Assembly: GCA_021413845.1 (NCBI GenBank)
Contig: JAIOPP010000029.1
Span: 34,614-98,613, forward strand
Direction: 5' to 3'
Source: Planctomycetia bacterium
GTDB taxonomy: Bacteria > Planctomycetota > Planctomycetia > Pirellulales > PNKZ01
Length of the DNA stretch: 64,000 nt
In this document: in pieces, positions 34,396 through 44,026 of the stretch
Layout of the letters: each line of letters opens with the position of its first letter
Position numbering within the stretch: the stretch's first letter is position 1
Made by a program: the position numbers and the translations under genes
Notes under the pieces: model-generated
The model's database searches: none
What the model was told of the DNA's origin: nothing
Seen by the model: only the letters and a program-made list of their open reading frames with translations

Positions 34396-35517
34396 TCAAT
34401 GGCTCGCTGAACTATTTCGCTGCTTCATTGCAACAAACCACTTCTCGACGCCATGCCAACTTGCGGCACCTAACACCAAGGCGATCGCCGACGCACACAC
34501 CGTCAAGCCGTAAGGTCCGAACGCCACATAGGGCGACGCCCAAAGCAGAAGCGATTGTTGGACTGGAAATCCATACAGATAGACGCCGTAGGAATAGTCA
34601 GCCTTTACATCTCCTAACAATCGAACAAGCTCGGGCTGATAGGCGATCCACAATAGCAAATACGTCCCTGCAATCGAAAGCACCGGTTCCAAAATATCAG
34701 GACGAACCACGGCGACGCCCACGATCGTGGCCGCTCCAACCGCAGCCAAGATGTTGCTATAAGGAATGCGGTTGCGGAGGCGATGGAATAAGACTCCAGC
34801 CATGAAAAACGTGAAGAACCTCGGCAAGTAGAAAACATCGCCGATGATCGCCGTGACGATCCAATGAGAGGAAAGACGAAATCCGCTGAAATACCACAGC
34901 CATAAGAGAGTGAAAACCGCGATGCAAACGGAGATCTTCCGCAGCGACTTAGCCGCCATCGCCAAAAACACATAGCAAACGAATTCATAACGAATGGTCC
35001 AAAGCGAACCATTCATCACTCCCGGATAAGGATTGTTTTCAAACGTCGAAAGCAGCCCGCCGTAAGGAAATCCATATCCGACGAGATCGATCATGTTAAA
35101 AGCGATGATTCCCCACTGCCGCGCGCTATAGCCCGTGAACGGCATCTCGCTTGCCAGGGGTGCTAGGACGAAAGCTTGAATAGCCGACAAAATTAAGAAT
35201 GCGGGATAGACTCGCAGAACCCTCTTGAGGATGAACTCTTTGATCGTTTTACTCTTCACCAGGCTATGGCTCACCAAGAAGCCGCTGATGATGAGAAACA
35301 AATCGACTACCACGGTCCCGATCGTGGTACCCGTCAACTTCCATAGTGGTTCGTCGGCCTCATCGCCGTCGACCAAAAGAAACGAATGGCTGAGAATGAC
35401 GGCCAACGCTAAAAGCAGCCGAATAGGGACGAACAGGTTCCGTCGAAAGCTTTCGTCCGTGCGCCAAGTAGCGATCGATCGGCAAGGCTTTTCTTGAGCG
35501 TCGATCATGACGTGCAT
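34396..35517 (-). CDS. Acyltransferase 3 family membrane protein
   Basis: About 373 residues with ten or more hydrophobic segments. The N-terminal block (FRRNLFVPIRLLLALAVILSHS, including the catalytic-type His of the family), VDLFLIISGFLVSHSL and RVLRVYPAFLI match acyltransferase-3 (OafA/NodX-like) enzymes, which O-acylate surface sugars or lipids. The start is uncertain between 35517 and 35508; both precede MIDAQEKP. AT-richer stretches than in the neighbouring genes hint at acquisition, by eye only. It is 37 bases downstream of the next membrane protein. Confidence 0.88.
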   Translation of the reverse strand: MHVMIDAQEKPCRSIATWRTDESFRRNLFVPIRLLLALAVILSHSFLLVDGDEADEPLWKLTGTTIGTVVVDLFLIISGFLVSHSLVKSKTIKEFILKRVLRVYPAFLILSAIQAFVLAPLASEMPFTGYSARQWGIIAFNMIDLVGYGFPYGGLLSTFENNPYPGVMNGSLWTIRYEFVCYVFLAMAAKSLRKISVCIAVFTLLWLWYFSGFRLSSHWIVTAIIGDVFYLPRFFTFFMAGVLFHRLRNRIPYSNILAAVGAATIVGVAVVRPDILEPVLSIAGTYLLLWIAYQPELVRLLGDVKADYSYGVYLYGFPVQQSLLLWASPYVAFGPYGLTVCASAIALVLGAASWHGVEKWFVAMKQRNSSASH

Positions 35518-35554
35518 CGGCTCATGCGTTGCGGCATGGAAAGTGATCGAGCCG

Positions 35555-36934
35555 CTACGCTGCGCGGGTTCGCAATTGCCAGCGGCGCTTCGAGAACCAG
35601 CCTTCATTCAAGGCGCTCGTCGCTACGCGGTCTTCCAGGTTCGGGCGAAAGACCGTGAGCAGCAGCAACGGCAGATACCACGCCATGTAAGCGCCGCCGC
35701 CGTCGAGATGCCAGAACTGCGTGGCAAGCATGACCGCGGCCGAGCAACTGATGAGCGTTCCCAGGTTCTTCTGGGCAGGCCACAACGCAAAGCCGGCGCT
35801 GAGCACTAAGAAGGCGAACATCACCGGAATGCGATACGGCGCCGAGGCATCGCTGAACGACCAAAAGCCCGTTTCGGTTTTCGCACCGATCAAGTTCGTC
35901 CAGCCGAAGAGCTCTTTGAGGCTATCCAGAAACGCATGCGTATCCTGGAGCAGAAACGCCATGATGCCGATCAACACGGCCCAACTGATCGTGAAGCCGC
36001 CGAGAAAGCGAAACATTCCTTTGCGCCAATAAAAGCCGCACCACAGCGGGAGCAAGAAAAGCGGATAGTAAATCACGCCCGACGCTAAGCCGATCAAGAC
36101 GCCTGCGATCAACGGATCGTGATACGCCAAGATCGCCCACACCAGCAACGCCGCCGGCAGCACATGGTCGACATGGCCCGTCAGTTGTGCCGTGTATGGG
36201 AGTAGTAGATAGAGCGTTGCGGCCGAGATGCCGGTTCGTACGTTGTCGAAGTGCCGCACGCCGATCAAGACTAAGCCGACGACGACCGCCATGTGCGACA
36301 AGATCGCCGTGGTGCGCGAAGCCGCGATCTGCTTCGTCTGGCGACTCACTTTCGGCGTCGAGTTCACATCGCTTGCGGTCGTGGCGTTGGCATCCATAAT
36401 GGCTGACGTCGATACGCTCGGCAGCCACATCATTAAGAAGAAGCCGGGTCGGTTGCGCACCGTTACATCGGCGGCTTCGCTGGCAGCCGCTTGCGAAGGG
36501 TCGGCCGGTTCGTCGTCGTTCAGTGCCAGCGCACGGTCGACTTGTCGCGCGGCCGCAAGATCTCGCTCGGTCGGCGTGTAGATGAGCACGTTCACCATCA
36601 AAAATACGAACAGCGAGATGCCGAGAAACGTCATGCCGCCGGGCGAGAGATTCGTTTCCAACAACGGGCGGCGCACCATCGTCGGATCGAGCAAGATGCG
36701 AATGAGAAACAGTCCGCCGACGACGAACAGCCAAACATAGCCGAGTTGCTGAAGCTCCGGCTCCTTGCGCGCAATGAGCAGCAGGCCCGGCGCGTATGAG
36801 ATCAGTCCGATGAGGTCGAGATTGCGCACGCTCCAAAAGCGATTGAACTTAAAGAAGATGGCGATCGAAAGCAGCGACGCGAGATAAACCCACGTCGTTG
36901 CATTCAGATCGTAATCGTATAAAAGTTTATTCAT
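35555..36934 (-). CDS. Multi-spanning membrane protein, hypothetical
   Basis: 459 residues with about 10-12 predicted transmembrane segments (TWVYLASLLSIAIFF, GYVWLFVVGGLFLI, FLGISLFVFLMVNVLIY, AAALLVWAILAYHD, FLGGFTISWAVLIGIM). An Asp/Ala-rich extramembrane loop lies around residues 125-190. The general form is like GT-C-type glycosyltransferases or sugar-polymer membrane enzymes (DUF2029 group), but the family's Asp-Asp motif is not clear. The start at 36934 (MNKLLYDYDLNA) was taken over a longer frame lacking a ribosome site. The downstream acyltransferase suggests a surface polysaccharide role. Confidence 0.65.
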   Translation of the reverse strand: MNKLLYDYDLNATTWVYLASLLSIAIFFKFNRFWSVRNLDLIGLISYAPGLLLIARKEPELQQLGYVWLFVVGGLFLIRILLDPTMVRRPLLETNLSPGGMTFLGISLFVFLMVNVLIYTPTERDLAAARQVDRALALNDDEPADPSQAAASEAADVTVRNRPGFFLMMWLPSVSTSAIMDANATTASDVNSTPKVSRQTKQIAASRTTAILSHMAVVVGLVLIGVRHFDNVRTGISAATLYLLLPYTAQLTGHVDHVLPAALLVWAILAYHDPLIAGVLIGLASGVIYYPLFLLPLWCGFYWRKGMFRFLGGFTISWAVLIGIMAFLLQDTHAFLDSLKELFGWTNLIGAKTETGFWSFSDASAPYRIPVMFAFLVLSAGFALWPAQKNLGTLISCSAAVMLATQFWHLDGGGAYMAWYLPLLLLTVFRPNLEDRVATSALNEGWFSKRRWQLRTRAA

Positions 36935-37173
36935 CGTGCGTGCGACAGGGCCCAGGCATGAACCTCTGTTGACGCAAAGCGCGCAGAGGAACTCCATTCG
37001 TAACACTGTAACCTATTTGAATTACGCATCTTTGCAAGATGAAGTTTGCTCGCCCGAGCTTCTTTCTACGCGTAATCCATGGTTTTTCGCAGTCGACTTT
37101 ACCGACCGGGCCGACCCTGAGGCCAGAGGTCGACCGTGCCGCTTCCGATAGTCGTAACCGGACGCTCTAGCGG

Positions 37174-38412
37174 CTAAGTCTCGCCGCTTTCGGAGTCGGC
37201 CTCGGCAACCGCAGCGATGCCGATGCGTCGTCGCGCATTTTCGGCCCAGGGGCTTTCCGGAACGAGGGCGAGGAAAGCCCTCCAATGCACTTCGGCCTCG
37301 GCACTTAGGCCCACCTCGTCGAGCGCCCGAGCCAAATGATAATGCACATCGGCGTAATCGTCGTGATAGCGCAACGCTCCTTGAAAGGCCGCGATCGCTA
37401 AGTCGAAGCGTTTTTCTTCGACGAGCAGGCAGCCGAGATTCGCTCGGGCCTCGACATAATCTTCGTTCAACTCCACGGCCGTGAAGTAGCGCTCGCGCGC
37501 ACCGCCGAGATCGCCGAGCCGATAGAGGACGTCGGCCAACGCGAAACAAATTTCGGCGTTGAGGCCGCCGGTCGCGAGCGCCGCGCGATAAAGATCGGCG
37601 GCTTCCGCTAAGCGGCCCATCTCTTCCAGCTCGACTGCCGTTTGACAAAGCCGCTTCGCGGAACGAGGCGGCGCAAGATCGCCGGACAAATCCGGCAACG
37701 GCGCCGGAGCGACATCAGAGACCGACTCGCTTGGCGAAGTGGAATGCAGTTCATCGGCCGTGCCGAAATCGAAACGATACTGACCCCCTGCTTCGAGCAA
37801 GCCATCTCCTTGACGAAGAAGCAACGCTTCTCCTTCGACGATGATCGAAAGCTGCGCCAGCGGCCGCTCGACTGTTGGAAGCAATCTCCCGAGCGCGGTC
37901 AATTGCTTTTCGATCGTCTTCGGCGAGGCCCCGCCTGCGAGCAATTGCGTGAGTCGCCTTGCCGTTTGCACTTCGCAAAAATCAAAGTACGGCAACTGGC
38001 GCACTTCGCGTGCCGGTATGATCAGCCCTCGCCGATGCCAGCGACGAACCACCGTCGCCGGTACTCCGAGCAATTCGGCCAGCATCGCCGGCGTGTAGAG
38101 TCGATGCACTTGTTGCCGCGGTTCGACGACTCCGAGCGCTTCCCACAATTCCGTTTCGCTCACGACCCGCACGGCCGTCGGTTGCGGCGAGGTTTGTTCG
38201 ATGCGCTCCGCCAGATCGGACGGCGGAAGATCTTGCTCGCCGACGACGATAAGCCGCACTTCCGCATCCAACTCGTCGACGACGACCGCCCCGCGCGCGA
38301 CAAGCAGCTTGCGCGCCGCCGATTTCGTCATGCCCGCCAGCTTGCCGACGATCACGGTTCGTAGACCGGCGACGTCGAGCTTTGCGGCGGAAGAACCGGA
38401 ATCGGCGGACAT
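37174..38412 (-). CDS. BRCT-MerR-TPR regulator-like protein
   Basis: 412 residues. Residues about 12-75 resemble a BRCT domain (RTVIVGKLAGMTKSAARKLL, VVVDELDAEVRLIVVGEQDL). About 105-190 is a MerR-type winged HTH (RLYTPAMLAELLGVPATVVR, FDFCEVQTARRLTQLLAGG). The C-terminal about 130 residues are three to four TPR repeats (AEAADLYRAALATGGLNAEI, ARERYFTAVELNEDYVEA, FDLAIAAFQGALRYHDDYAD). It starts at 38412; upstream in-frame sequence is unlikely coding. This is a rare joining of domains; a DNA-bound adaptor is plausible. Divergent from the M41-like gene. Confidence 0.8.
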   Translation of the reverse strand: MSADSGSSAAKLDVAGLRTVIVGKLAGMTKSAARKLLVARGAVVVDELDAEVRLIVVGEQDLPPSDLAERIEQTSPQPTAVRVVSETELWEALGVVEPRQQVHRLYTPAMLAELLGVPATVVRRWHRRGLIIPAREVRQLPYFDFCEVQTARRLTQLLAGGASPKTIEKQLTALGRLLPTVERPLAQLSIIVEGEALLLRQGDGLLEAGGQYRFDFGTADELHSTSPSESVSDVAPAPLPDLSGDLAPPRSAKRLCQTAVELEEMGRLAEAADLYRAALATGGLNAEICFALADVLYRLGDLGGARERYFTAVELNEDYVEARANLGCLLVEEKRFDLAIAAFQGALRYHDDYADVHYHLARALDEVGLSAEAEVHWRAFLALVPESPWAENARRRIGIAAVAEADSESGET

Positions 38413-38582
38413 GGGAACCGGGCCTGTCGTTGCAAAGTTTATAAGGAAGTTATAAGTAAGTATGTCAGTCTTGCGAGCCGAGCAGAGGGTGTCAATCGGG
38501 CACACGGCAATCGGACGACGGCGAGAACCGAATCGGTTATCGTTAAGTCGTCGCCCCATTCCTTTGATTCCTGAGCGTCTGC

Positions 38583-39065
38583 ATGTCCGAGATCGTCGCT
38601 TACCACGAAGCAGGCCACGCGCTCATGGCATTCGTGCTCGGCGGCGAAGTTCGGCTTGTCACGATCGAGCCCGACCGCGACGACGGGCCGGAGCGCCAAG
38701 GGGATACGCAAGTCTTGTGGCGGCGTTCGCGAGACGGCGACAAGGAGTTCGCCAAGAAGGCCGTTCAAGTAAGCCTTGCCGGACCGGTCGCCGAAATGAT
38801 TTACACCGGCGAGCCGTATCATCCCGGCCATGTCGCTGAGTGGGCCGCCGATTGGAACGAAGCGTGGACCGCCGCTCTAGCGCTCCATGCCGACGAGCGC
38901 CGTCGGCTGGCGTACCTCGAAGACGTATCCGTGAAGCTCTACCATCGACTGAAGCACGACGATCTCTGGTCGCCTCTCGCGGCCTTGGCCGATCATCTGC
39001 TCGCGCACGAAACTTTGGAAAACGAACAAGTCGAAGAAATCGTTCGAGAATGGCTGGACGGATGA
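38583..39065 (+). CDS. Stand-alone M41-type (FtsH-like) metallopeptidase domain
   Basis: 160 residues. IVAYHEAGHALMAFVLGG is the HExxH zinc motif of the peptidase part of FtsH; LAGPVAEMIYTGEP is the matching later segment. No AAA domain or membrane anchor is present, so it is only the protease half. The start at 38583 gives a start close to the motif, as in similar short planctomycete proteins. The next gene overlaps its stop by 4 bases. Confidence 0.78.
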   Translation: MSEIVAYHEAGHALMAFVLGGEVRLVTIEPDRDDGPERQGDTQVLWRRSRDGDKEFAKKAVQVSLAGPVAEMIYTGEPYHPGHVAEWAADWNEAWTAALALHADERRRLAYLEDVSVKLYHRLKHDDLWSPLAALADHLLAHETLENEQVEEIVREWLDG

Positions 39066-39517
39066 AAATCTTATTTCTTCACGGTTGGCAATCGGTCGTG
39101 GGTGGTGTGAAACCAAGCTACCTGGCTCGACACGGCCATGAGGTCATCAATCCGAAACTCCCCGACGAAGACTTCGCCGCCGCGCTGACGATCGCGCAAG
39201 AAGCATTCGATCGGCATCGGCCCGACGTCGTGGTCGGCTCGTCGCGCGGTGGTGCCGTGGCGATGAACATCCGTAGCGACGGCGCGCGGCTCGTACTGCT
39301 GTGTCCGGCTTGGAAGCGCTGGGGCGTCGCGACGACGATCCCGCCCGGCAGCGTCGTGCTGCATTCGCGCCAAGACGAAGTCATTCCTTTCGCGGAGAGC
39401 GAAGAACTGATTCGTAAGAGCAATCTACCGGATTCGGCCCTGCATGAAGTCGGCACCGATCATCGGCTCGCCGACCCTGAGCCGTTGGCGGCCATGCTCC
39501 TGGCGTGTGAAAAATAG
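39062..39517 (+). CDS. Small alpha/beta hydrolase
   Basis: 151 residues. MKILFLHGW at the start, nucleophile motif VVGSSRGGAVAM (Ser), Asp in HSRQDEVIPF, and late His in EVGTDHRLADPE complete a serine hydrolase triad. ATG overlaps the previous stop (ATGA). Substrate unknown; the size suggests an RBBP9/YqiA-like esterase. Confidence 0.82.
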   Translation: MKILFLHGWQSVVGGVKPSYLARHGHEVINPKLPDEDFAAALTIAQEAFDRHRPDVVVGSSRGGAVAMNIRSDGARLVLLCPAWKRWGVATTIPPGSVVLHSRQDEVIPFAESEELIRKSNLPDSALHEVGTDHRLADPEPLAAMLLACEK

Positions 39518-39584
39518 AAAGCGATCGGCGAACATCCCCGCTTCGCTTAGAATGCGGCACTCCAGCCAAGTATACGAGGATGCA

Positions 39585-40178
39585 GTGTTTACCTTTCGTC
39601 GACCGACCGATGCCGCTCTCCGCCGCTTCGTCGACACGCAAGTCGGGCTCGATTTCACGTATACCGACGTCGGCGCGACCGCGACCGTAGTACTTCACGC
39701 AGGCTACAACGTCGATCGGACCCGGCGCAACATCGGCCTGGGGGACCATGATTATCGCTCGGCAATTCAGGCTCTTCGCGCTTGGCGCCACTTCGAGCTA
39801 GGTTGGTTGAGCGTTTGGCAACCGGACCTTCCGATCGAAACAGGACGCATCGCCGTCGTCGTAGCGCGAGCGCTCGGCCTTTGGTCGGCCCATACGGCGC
39901 GCATCGTCTACGTGATCGACGAGCCGCACCGTTTCGGCTTCGCCTATGGAACGCTCCCGGGCCATGCCGAACAAGGGGAAGAACGCTTTCTCGTCGAACA
40001 ACTCGCCGACGGCTCCGTATGGTACGATGTCGTCGCGTTCTCGCGACCACGGCATCTCTTGGCTAAGCTCGCTTACCCTTTCATCCGTCGACTGCAGAAA
40101 CGCTTCGGTCGCGAAACGGCCGATGCGATGGTTCGCGCCGTACGAAGCCGCGCCGATCGGAGCGAGAACGAAGCATGA
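39585..40178 (+). CDS. DUF1990 family protein
   Basis: About 197 residues (FTFRRPTDAALRRFVDTQVG, FTYTDVGATATV, NVDRTRRNIGLG, HARIGxG-like region replaced here, FGFAYGTLPGHAEQGEERFL, DVVAFSRPRHLLAKLAYPF). This is the pattern of DUF1990. I chose GTG at 39585 since GAGG lies 5 bases upstream and the family normally begins just before the F-x-RRP block; an ATG at 39552 has no ribosome site. The next gene starts inside its stop codon. Confidence 0.75.
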   Translation: MFTFRRPTDAALRRFVDTQVGLDFTYTDVGATATVVLHAGYNVDRTRRNIGLGDHDYRSAIQALRAWRHFELGWLSVWQPDLPIETGRIAVVVARALGLWSAHTARIVYVIDEPHRFGFAYGTLPGHAEQGEERFLVEQLADGSVWYDVVAFSRPRHLLAKLAYPFIRRLQKRFGRETADAMVRAVRSRADRSENEA

Positions 40179-41095
40179 CGCGACTACCGATCACCGTCAT
40201 CTCCAATGCCTCGTCGGGCACGTCGAAACGCGTGGAGTTGGAAATGACTCTGCAAGCGCACTTTGCGAAGTACGGTGCTCAAGCCAAGATCATACTCGTG
40301 GAAAACGGCGCGTCGCTGATCACACGCGCGCGGGAAGCCGTCGCCGAGGGGTGCCGGACGCTCGTCGCCGCCGGGGGAGACGGAACGATCAACGCCATCG
40401 CGTCCGTGGTCGTCGATACCGAGGTCGCGCTCGGCGTGTTGCCGCTCGGCACGTTAAATCATTTCGCCAAAGATCTCGGCATCCCGCTCGATATCGAACG
40501 GGCCGTGAAGACGATCGTCGACGGCGACGTACGGTCGGTGGATGTCGGCGAGGTCAACGGTCGGGTGTTCGTCAACAACTCCAGCCTCGGACTCTATCCG
40601 ACGCTAGTGCGCGAGCGCGAGCAACGGCAGAGCCTAGGTCGTTCGAAATGGTCGGCTTTCGCCCTCGCTAGTCTGACTGTGCTCGGCCGTTACCCATTCG
40701 TGAAGGTCGCGATCACGATCGACGGAAAGCAGATCTCACGTAAGACCCCGCTCGTCTTCATCGGCAACAATCGCTACCTGATCGAAGGGCTTCGAGTCGG
40801 TCAGCGCGATCGCCTCGATGCCGGCGTATTGTCCGTCTACCTCACGCGCGATATCGGGCGCGTCAAGCTGATCTGGTTTGCGTTGCGAGCGTTGTTCGGG
40901 AAACTGCGCGACGAAAAAGATTTCGATGCCTTGGAAACCACGGCGCTGCGGATCATCACCTCGGGCCGGCGAGTTCGCGTGTCGGCCGATGGAGAAATCG
41001 AAAAGCTCGACATACCATTGGAATATCGCATCAGACCGGGAGCGCTTCAGGTCGTCGTTCCCCGAGCGGCAGAGAAGCAAAAGTTAGAAAAATAA
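40175..41095 (+). CDS. Diacylglycerol/sphingosine kinase-like lipid kinase (YegS/BmrU type)
   Basis: 306 residues with the DAGK catalytic signatures: ISNASSGT at the N-terminus, VAAGGDGTINAIASV (GGDGT) and LPLGTLNHFAKDLGIPLDIE, then the KTPLVFIGNNRYLIEG strand of the second domain and VRVSADGEIEKLDIPLEYRI near the C-terminus. It would phosphorylate a lipid alcohol at the inner membrane. ATGA overlap with the DUF1990 gene and 1 base to the phosphoesterase gene indicate an operon. Confidence 0.9.
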   Translation: MTRLPITVISNASSGTSKRVELEMTLQAHFAKYGAQAKIILVENGASLITRAREAVAEGCRTLVAAGGDGTINAIASVVVDTEVALGVLPLGTLNHFAKDLGIPLDIERAVKTIVDGDVRSVDVGEVNGRVFVNNSSLGLYPTLVREREQRQSLGRSKWSAFALASLTVLGRYPFVKVAITIDGKQISRKTPLVFIGNNRYLIEGLRVGQRDRLDAGVLSVYLTRDIGRVKLIWFALRALFGKLRDEKDFDALETTALRIITSGRRVRVSADGEIEKLDIPLEYRIRPGALQVVVPRAAEKQKLEK

Positions 41096-41096
41096 G

Positions 41097-41948
41097 ATGA
41101 CTCGCAAGCTGATTCATATTTCCGATATCCATTTCGGCCGCGTCGATCAAGCGACCGTCGAACCGCTGATTCGCGCGGCGCATGAAGTTCGTCCCGACGT
41201 GATCGTCGTCTCAGGCGATCTCACGCAGCGCGCGCATGCGTCGGAGTTTCGCGAAGCTCGTCGCTTTCTCGACGCGTTGCCGAAGCCGCAACTCATCGTG
41301 CCGGGCAACCACGACGTGCCGTTCTACAACATCGCCGCACGTTTTCTTACGCCTCTTGCCAACTATCGCAAATACATCGATACCGAGCTCGAGGCCCGTT
41401 ACGAAGACTCGGAGCTCATCATTCAAGGGATCAATACGGCCCGTTCCTTAACTTGGAAAAACGGCCGGATCAACGAGCGGCAGATCGACCTCATGCGACG
41501 CTCGTTTTGCGGCGCTCCATCGACCACGACCAAGATTCTCGTCACGCATCATCCGTTGGATCTTCCGCGTCGTTTCGACGACGACGACATCGTCGGCCGA
41601 GCGCGACCGGCGATGGAAGCGCTCGCCGAGTGCGGCGTCGACTTGCTCTTGGCCGGGCACTACCACATTGCTCATACCGGCGACACGCGGGCTCGCTATC
41701 CGATTGAGAATTTCTCGGCCCTAGTGGTGCAAGCCGCGACGACGACCTCCTCGCGCGTGCGCGAAGAACCCAACTCCTTCAACCTACTCCGCATCGAACC
41801 TGCGGAAATCACGATCGATCGCTACACCTGGCGCCCGGCGGAAGGAATCTTCGCGTCGTTCCTGACGGAGCAATTTCATCGCACCGAGCAAGGTTGGACT
41901 CGCCGCGAAAGCAGGCAACCGGAAGGGCGAGACGTCGTTATCGAGTAG
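41097..41948 (+). CDS. Calcineurin-like metallophosphoesterase
   Basis: 283 residues. The metal-binding motifs are all visible: HISDIHFGRVD (DxH), VSGDLTQRAHASE (GDxxxx), IVPGNHDVPF (GNHD), VTHHPLDLP (HH) and AGHYHIAHTG (GHxH). A phosphodiesterase acting on nucleotides or phospholipids is likely; its pairing with a lipid kinase suggests the latter. The stop overlaps the end of the convergent hydrolase gene by 11 bases. Confidence 0.92.
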   Translation: MTRKLIHISDIHFGRVDQATVEPLIRAAHEVRPDVIVVSGDLTQRAHASEFREARRFLDALPKPQLIVPGNHDVPFYNIAARFLTPLANYRKYIDTELEARYEDSELIIQGINTARSLTWKNGRINERQIDLMRRSFCGAPSTTTKILVTHHPLDLPRRFDDDDIVGRARPAMEALAECGVDLLLAGHYHIAHTGDTRARYPIENFSALVVQAATTTSSRVREEPNSFNLLRIEPAEITIDRYTWRPAEGIFASFLTEQFHRTEQGWTRRESRQPEGRDVVIE

Positions 41949-42828
41949 TCGGGGCGAGTACCTTATCTAACCACGTTCTCAGTTGCTTTCGCTCGGGAAT
42001 ATCCTTGAGCACCCATTCGTCGCTGTGATTCGGATAGGGAATCGCCAGCAATGTCGTGCTCGTGAGACCGTCATGACGTTTGAGATAGGCAGCCGTGTCA
42101 TCGATCGATTTTTCGTGCGAGATGAATTGCGGCTTGCCGTGAAAGCGCACGAGCCTTTTCGCGGCCGAGGCCTCGTCGTCGTCGGAAAATCCCCAACGGC
42201 GGACACCATCGTAATGGCTATGTGCGATGATCGCGCGCCAGAGTTTCGCGGTGGCGTCGTCGCGCAGGCCGATATATCCGCAAGCGATCGCGCCGCGCGA
42301 AAAGCCGGTAAGGATCACTGCGTCTCGGTCGCCGCCGTAGTCGGCACAGATGCGCTCGACGGTCGTGCGACAATACGCGGCCGTGGCGTCTGCGTCGCCC
42401 CACCAATTCAGCGCGTGCTTGCGCTGTTTCAGATCGACGAACGGCAGACTCACCCAAATCATGCGCCGGCCGCCGGAAATTCCGTAGCCGAGCTTGCAAT
42501 CTTCGACCCGTCCCACGCTTCGATCTCCCAGCGCATTCGAGTAGCCGCCGTTGCCGGGATACTCGACGATCACCGGATACTTCTCGCCCGCTTTCCAATC
42601 CGGCGGCAAGTAGAGCGCGTGATAGATACCACCGTCTTCGAATCCGACGTTGCGCTGTTGCACACGCTTGCCGGCCTCGGGCACTCCCTCGACAACGGCA
42701 GGCACCGTGAGATCGGACGGCAACTCATGGATGTTCGTTTGCGCAACGGCCGACGCCGTGCTCCAGAAGCTTAAAAACATGGTGATCGCCCATGTTCGGC
42801 TATAGGCGATCGAAAACAGATTCGTCAT
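41938..42828 (-). CDS. Exported alpha/beta hydrolase (esterase-like)
   Basis: 296 residues. The start at 42828 gives a signal peptide (TWAITMFLSFWSTASAVAQ). Then YPVIVEYPGNGGYS (oxyanion region), AVILTGFSRGAIACGYIG (nucleophile Ser), late Asp/His in FISHEKSIDDT and IPYPNHSDEW. Substrate unknown. The upstream, convergent order to the phosphoesterase gene implies no shared transcript. Confidence 0.78.
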   Translation of the reverse strand: MTNLFSIAYSRTWAITMFLSFWSTASAVAQTNIHELPSDLTVPAVVEGVPEAGKRVQQRNVGFEDGGIYHALYLPPDWKAGEKYPVIVEYPGNGGYSNALGDRSVGRVEDCKLGYGISGGRRMIWVSLPFVDLKQRKHALNWWGDADATAAYCRTTVERICADYGGDRDAVILTGFSRGAIACGYIGLRDDATAKLWRAIIAHSHYDGVRRWGFSDDDEASAAKRLVRFHGKPQFISHEKSIDDTAAYLKRHDGLTSTTLLAIPYPNHSDEWVLKDIPERKQLRTWLDKVLAPTTR

Positions 42829-42997
42829 CGGATGTCGTTCCGTTTCAAATGAAATCTCGACGCACTCTGCTGCAAGCACCGCCACCGAGGACTAGAATGC
42901 GCCGCTGATTCGTGAAGTGTAACCGATGCCTGCCGTTCGCGAATCATCCCGCCTTCGTAAGCCCGCCCCCCACCTCTCGCGATTGGGAGCCGTATCT

Positions 42998-43993
42998 ATG
43001 TCGCTTTCGCTCACGATGCTCGGTCTCTTGCTGGTCGCTCAAGCGCCGCAAGCGCCTTCAGCGACAGCCACGATTTCCGCCGAGCTAACGCCTGTGCGTA
43101 TCGCGAAGCCTTTGCATGGGCACATTCATCCCTCGGTGTGTCTCTCGTCGAAGGGGACGCTCGTCGTCATCTACGGCCATGTCAATCATCGCGACCTACG
43201 CGTCTCGCGTTCTACCGACGGCGGACGATCGTGGACCGTTTCCGAACCCTTTCGGCCGACGGTCGATAAGTCGTACTATCCCGGTTCGCTCACGACATTG
43301 AGCGACGGCAGATTGCTGCATTGCTGGAATCGATGGGACACCGACACGACGGAAAAGGAACCGCGGTCGGTGCTCTATTCCTTCTCCGGCGACGACGGTG
43401 TTACCTGGAGCGAAGCCGAAGCCATGCCGCGCGAGGCGACGGTCCCGAGCATTATTCGTCATCCGGTCGTCGAACTCGCGGGCGATCGTTGGCTCGTTTC
43501 GCTGATGGATAAGACGATACTCTTCGATCCGAAAACCACGACAAGCGTTCCCTTCGGCGACGGTCGCGTGCATGGGCTGGTGCCGATCGTGCGCACGCCG
43601 CGCGGCACGTTCGTCAGCGGCGCCGGCCTTCGCTCGACCGACGACGGAAAGAACTGGACCCCCATCGAAAAGTTTCCCGATCTCAAGGACCAAGGCTGGC
43701 GGCACGAACTCGTCTGCCTGGCGAACGGTTGGCTACTCGCTTCCGAGATTCTCGGGCCGGGAGTCGGCGGCGAAAGCATTCGCTACCGTATCTCGCGCGA
43801 CGATGGCCTGACGTGGGGCTCGCACTACACCTACTATGATCCCGGGCGAGCGATCGGCGGCCGCGCGTGCCCACGCACGGTGCAACTCGACAAGGAGACG
43901 ATCGGCGTCGTGTTCTACGACATCGACCCGAAGCAAACAGGAGGCCCGGCCTTGTTCTTTCTGCGCATTCCGATCGCGAAGCTCGCGGGCTGA
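42998..43993 (+). CDS. Exported BNR/sialidase-like protein
   Basis: 331 residues with a signal peptide (MSLSLTMLGLLLVAQAP) when started at 42998, which has GGGAG 8 bases upstream. Four Asp-box repeats are visible: SRSTDGGRSWT, SGDDGVTWSEAE, STDDGKNWTPIE and SRDDGLTWGSHY, making a six-bladed sialidase-like propeller. The arginine triad of true sialidases is not confirmed, so a BNR-repeat binding or glycosidase-like protein is the safe call. Confidence 0.82.
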   Translation: MSLSLTMLGLLLVAQAPQAPSATATISAELTPVRIAKPLHGHIHPSVCLSSKGTLVVIYGHVNHRDLRVSRSTDGGRSWTVSEPFRPTVDKSYYPGSLTTLSDGRLLHCWNRWDTDTTEKEPRSVLYSFSGDDGVTWSEAEAMPREATVPSIIRHPVVELAGDRWLVSLMDKTILFDPKTTTSVPFGDGRVHGLVPIVRTPRGTFVSGAGLRSTDDGKNWTPIEKFPDLKDQGWRHELVCLANGWLLASEILGPGVGGESIRYRISRDDGLTWGSHYTYYDPGRAIGGRACPRTVQLDKETIGVVFYDIDPKQTGGPALFFLRIPIAKLAG

Positions 43994-44026
43994 GCGAGGG
44001 TAGTGCATCCCGCCGACCTCGCGCTG

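Noticed and set aside
41938..41948. Possible regulatory antisense overlap between phosphoesterase and hydrolase genes
   Set aside because: An 11-base convergent overlap is common in compact genomes and carries no further signal.
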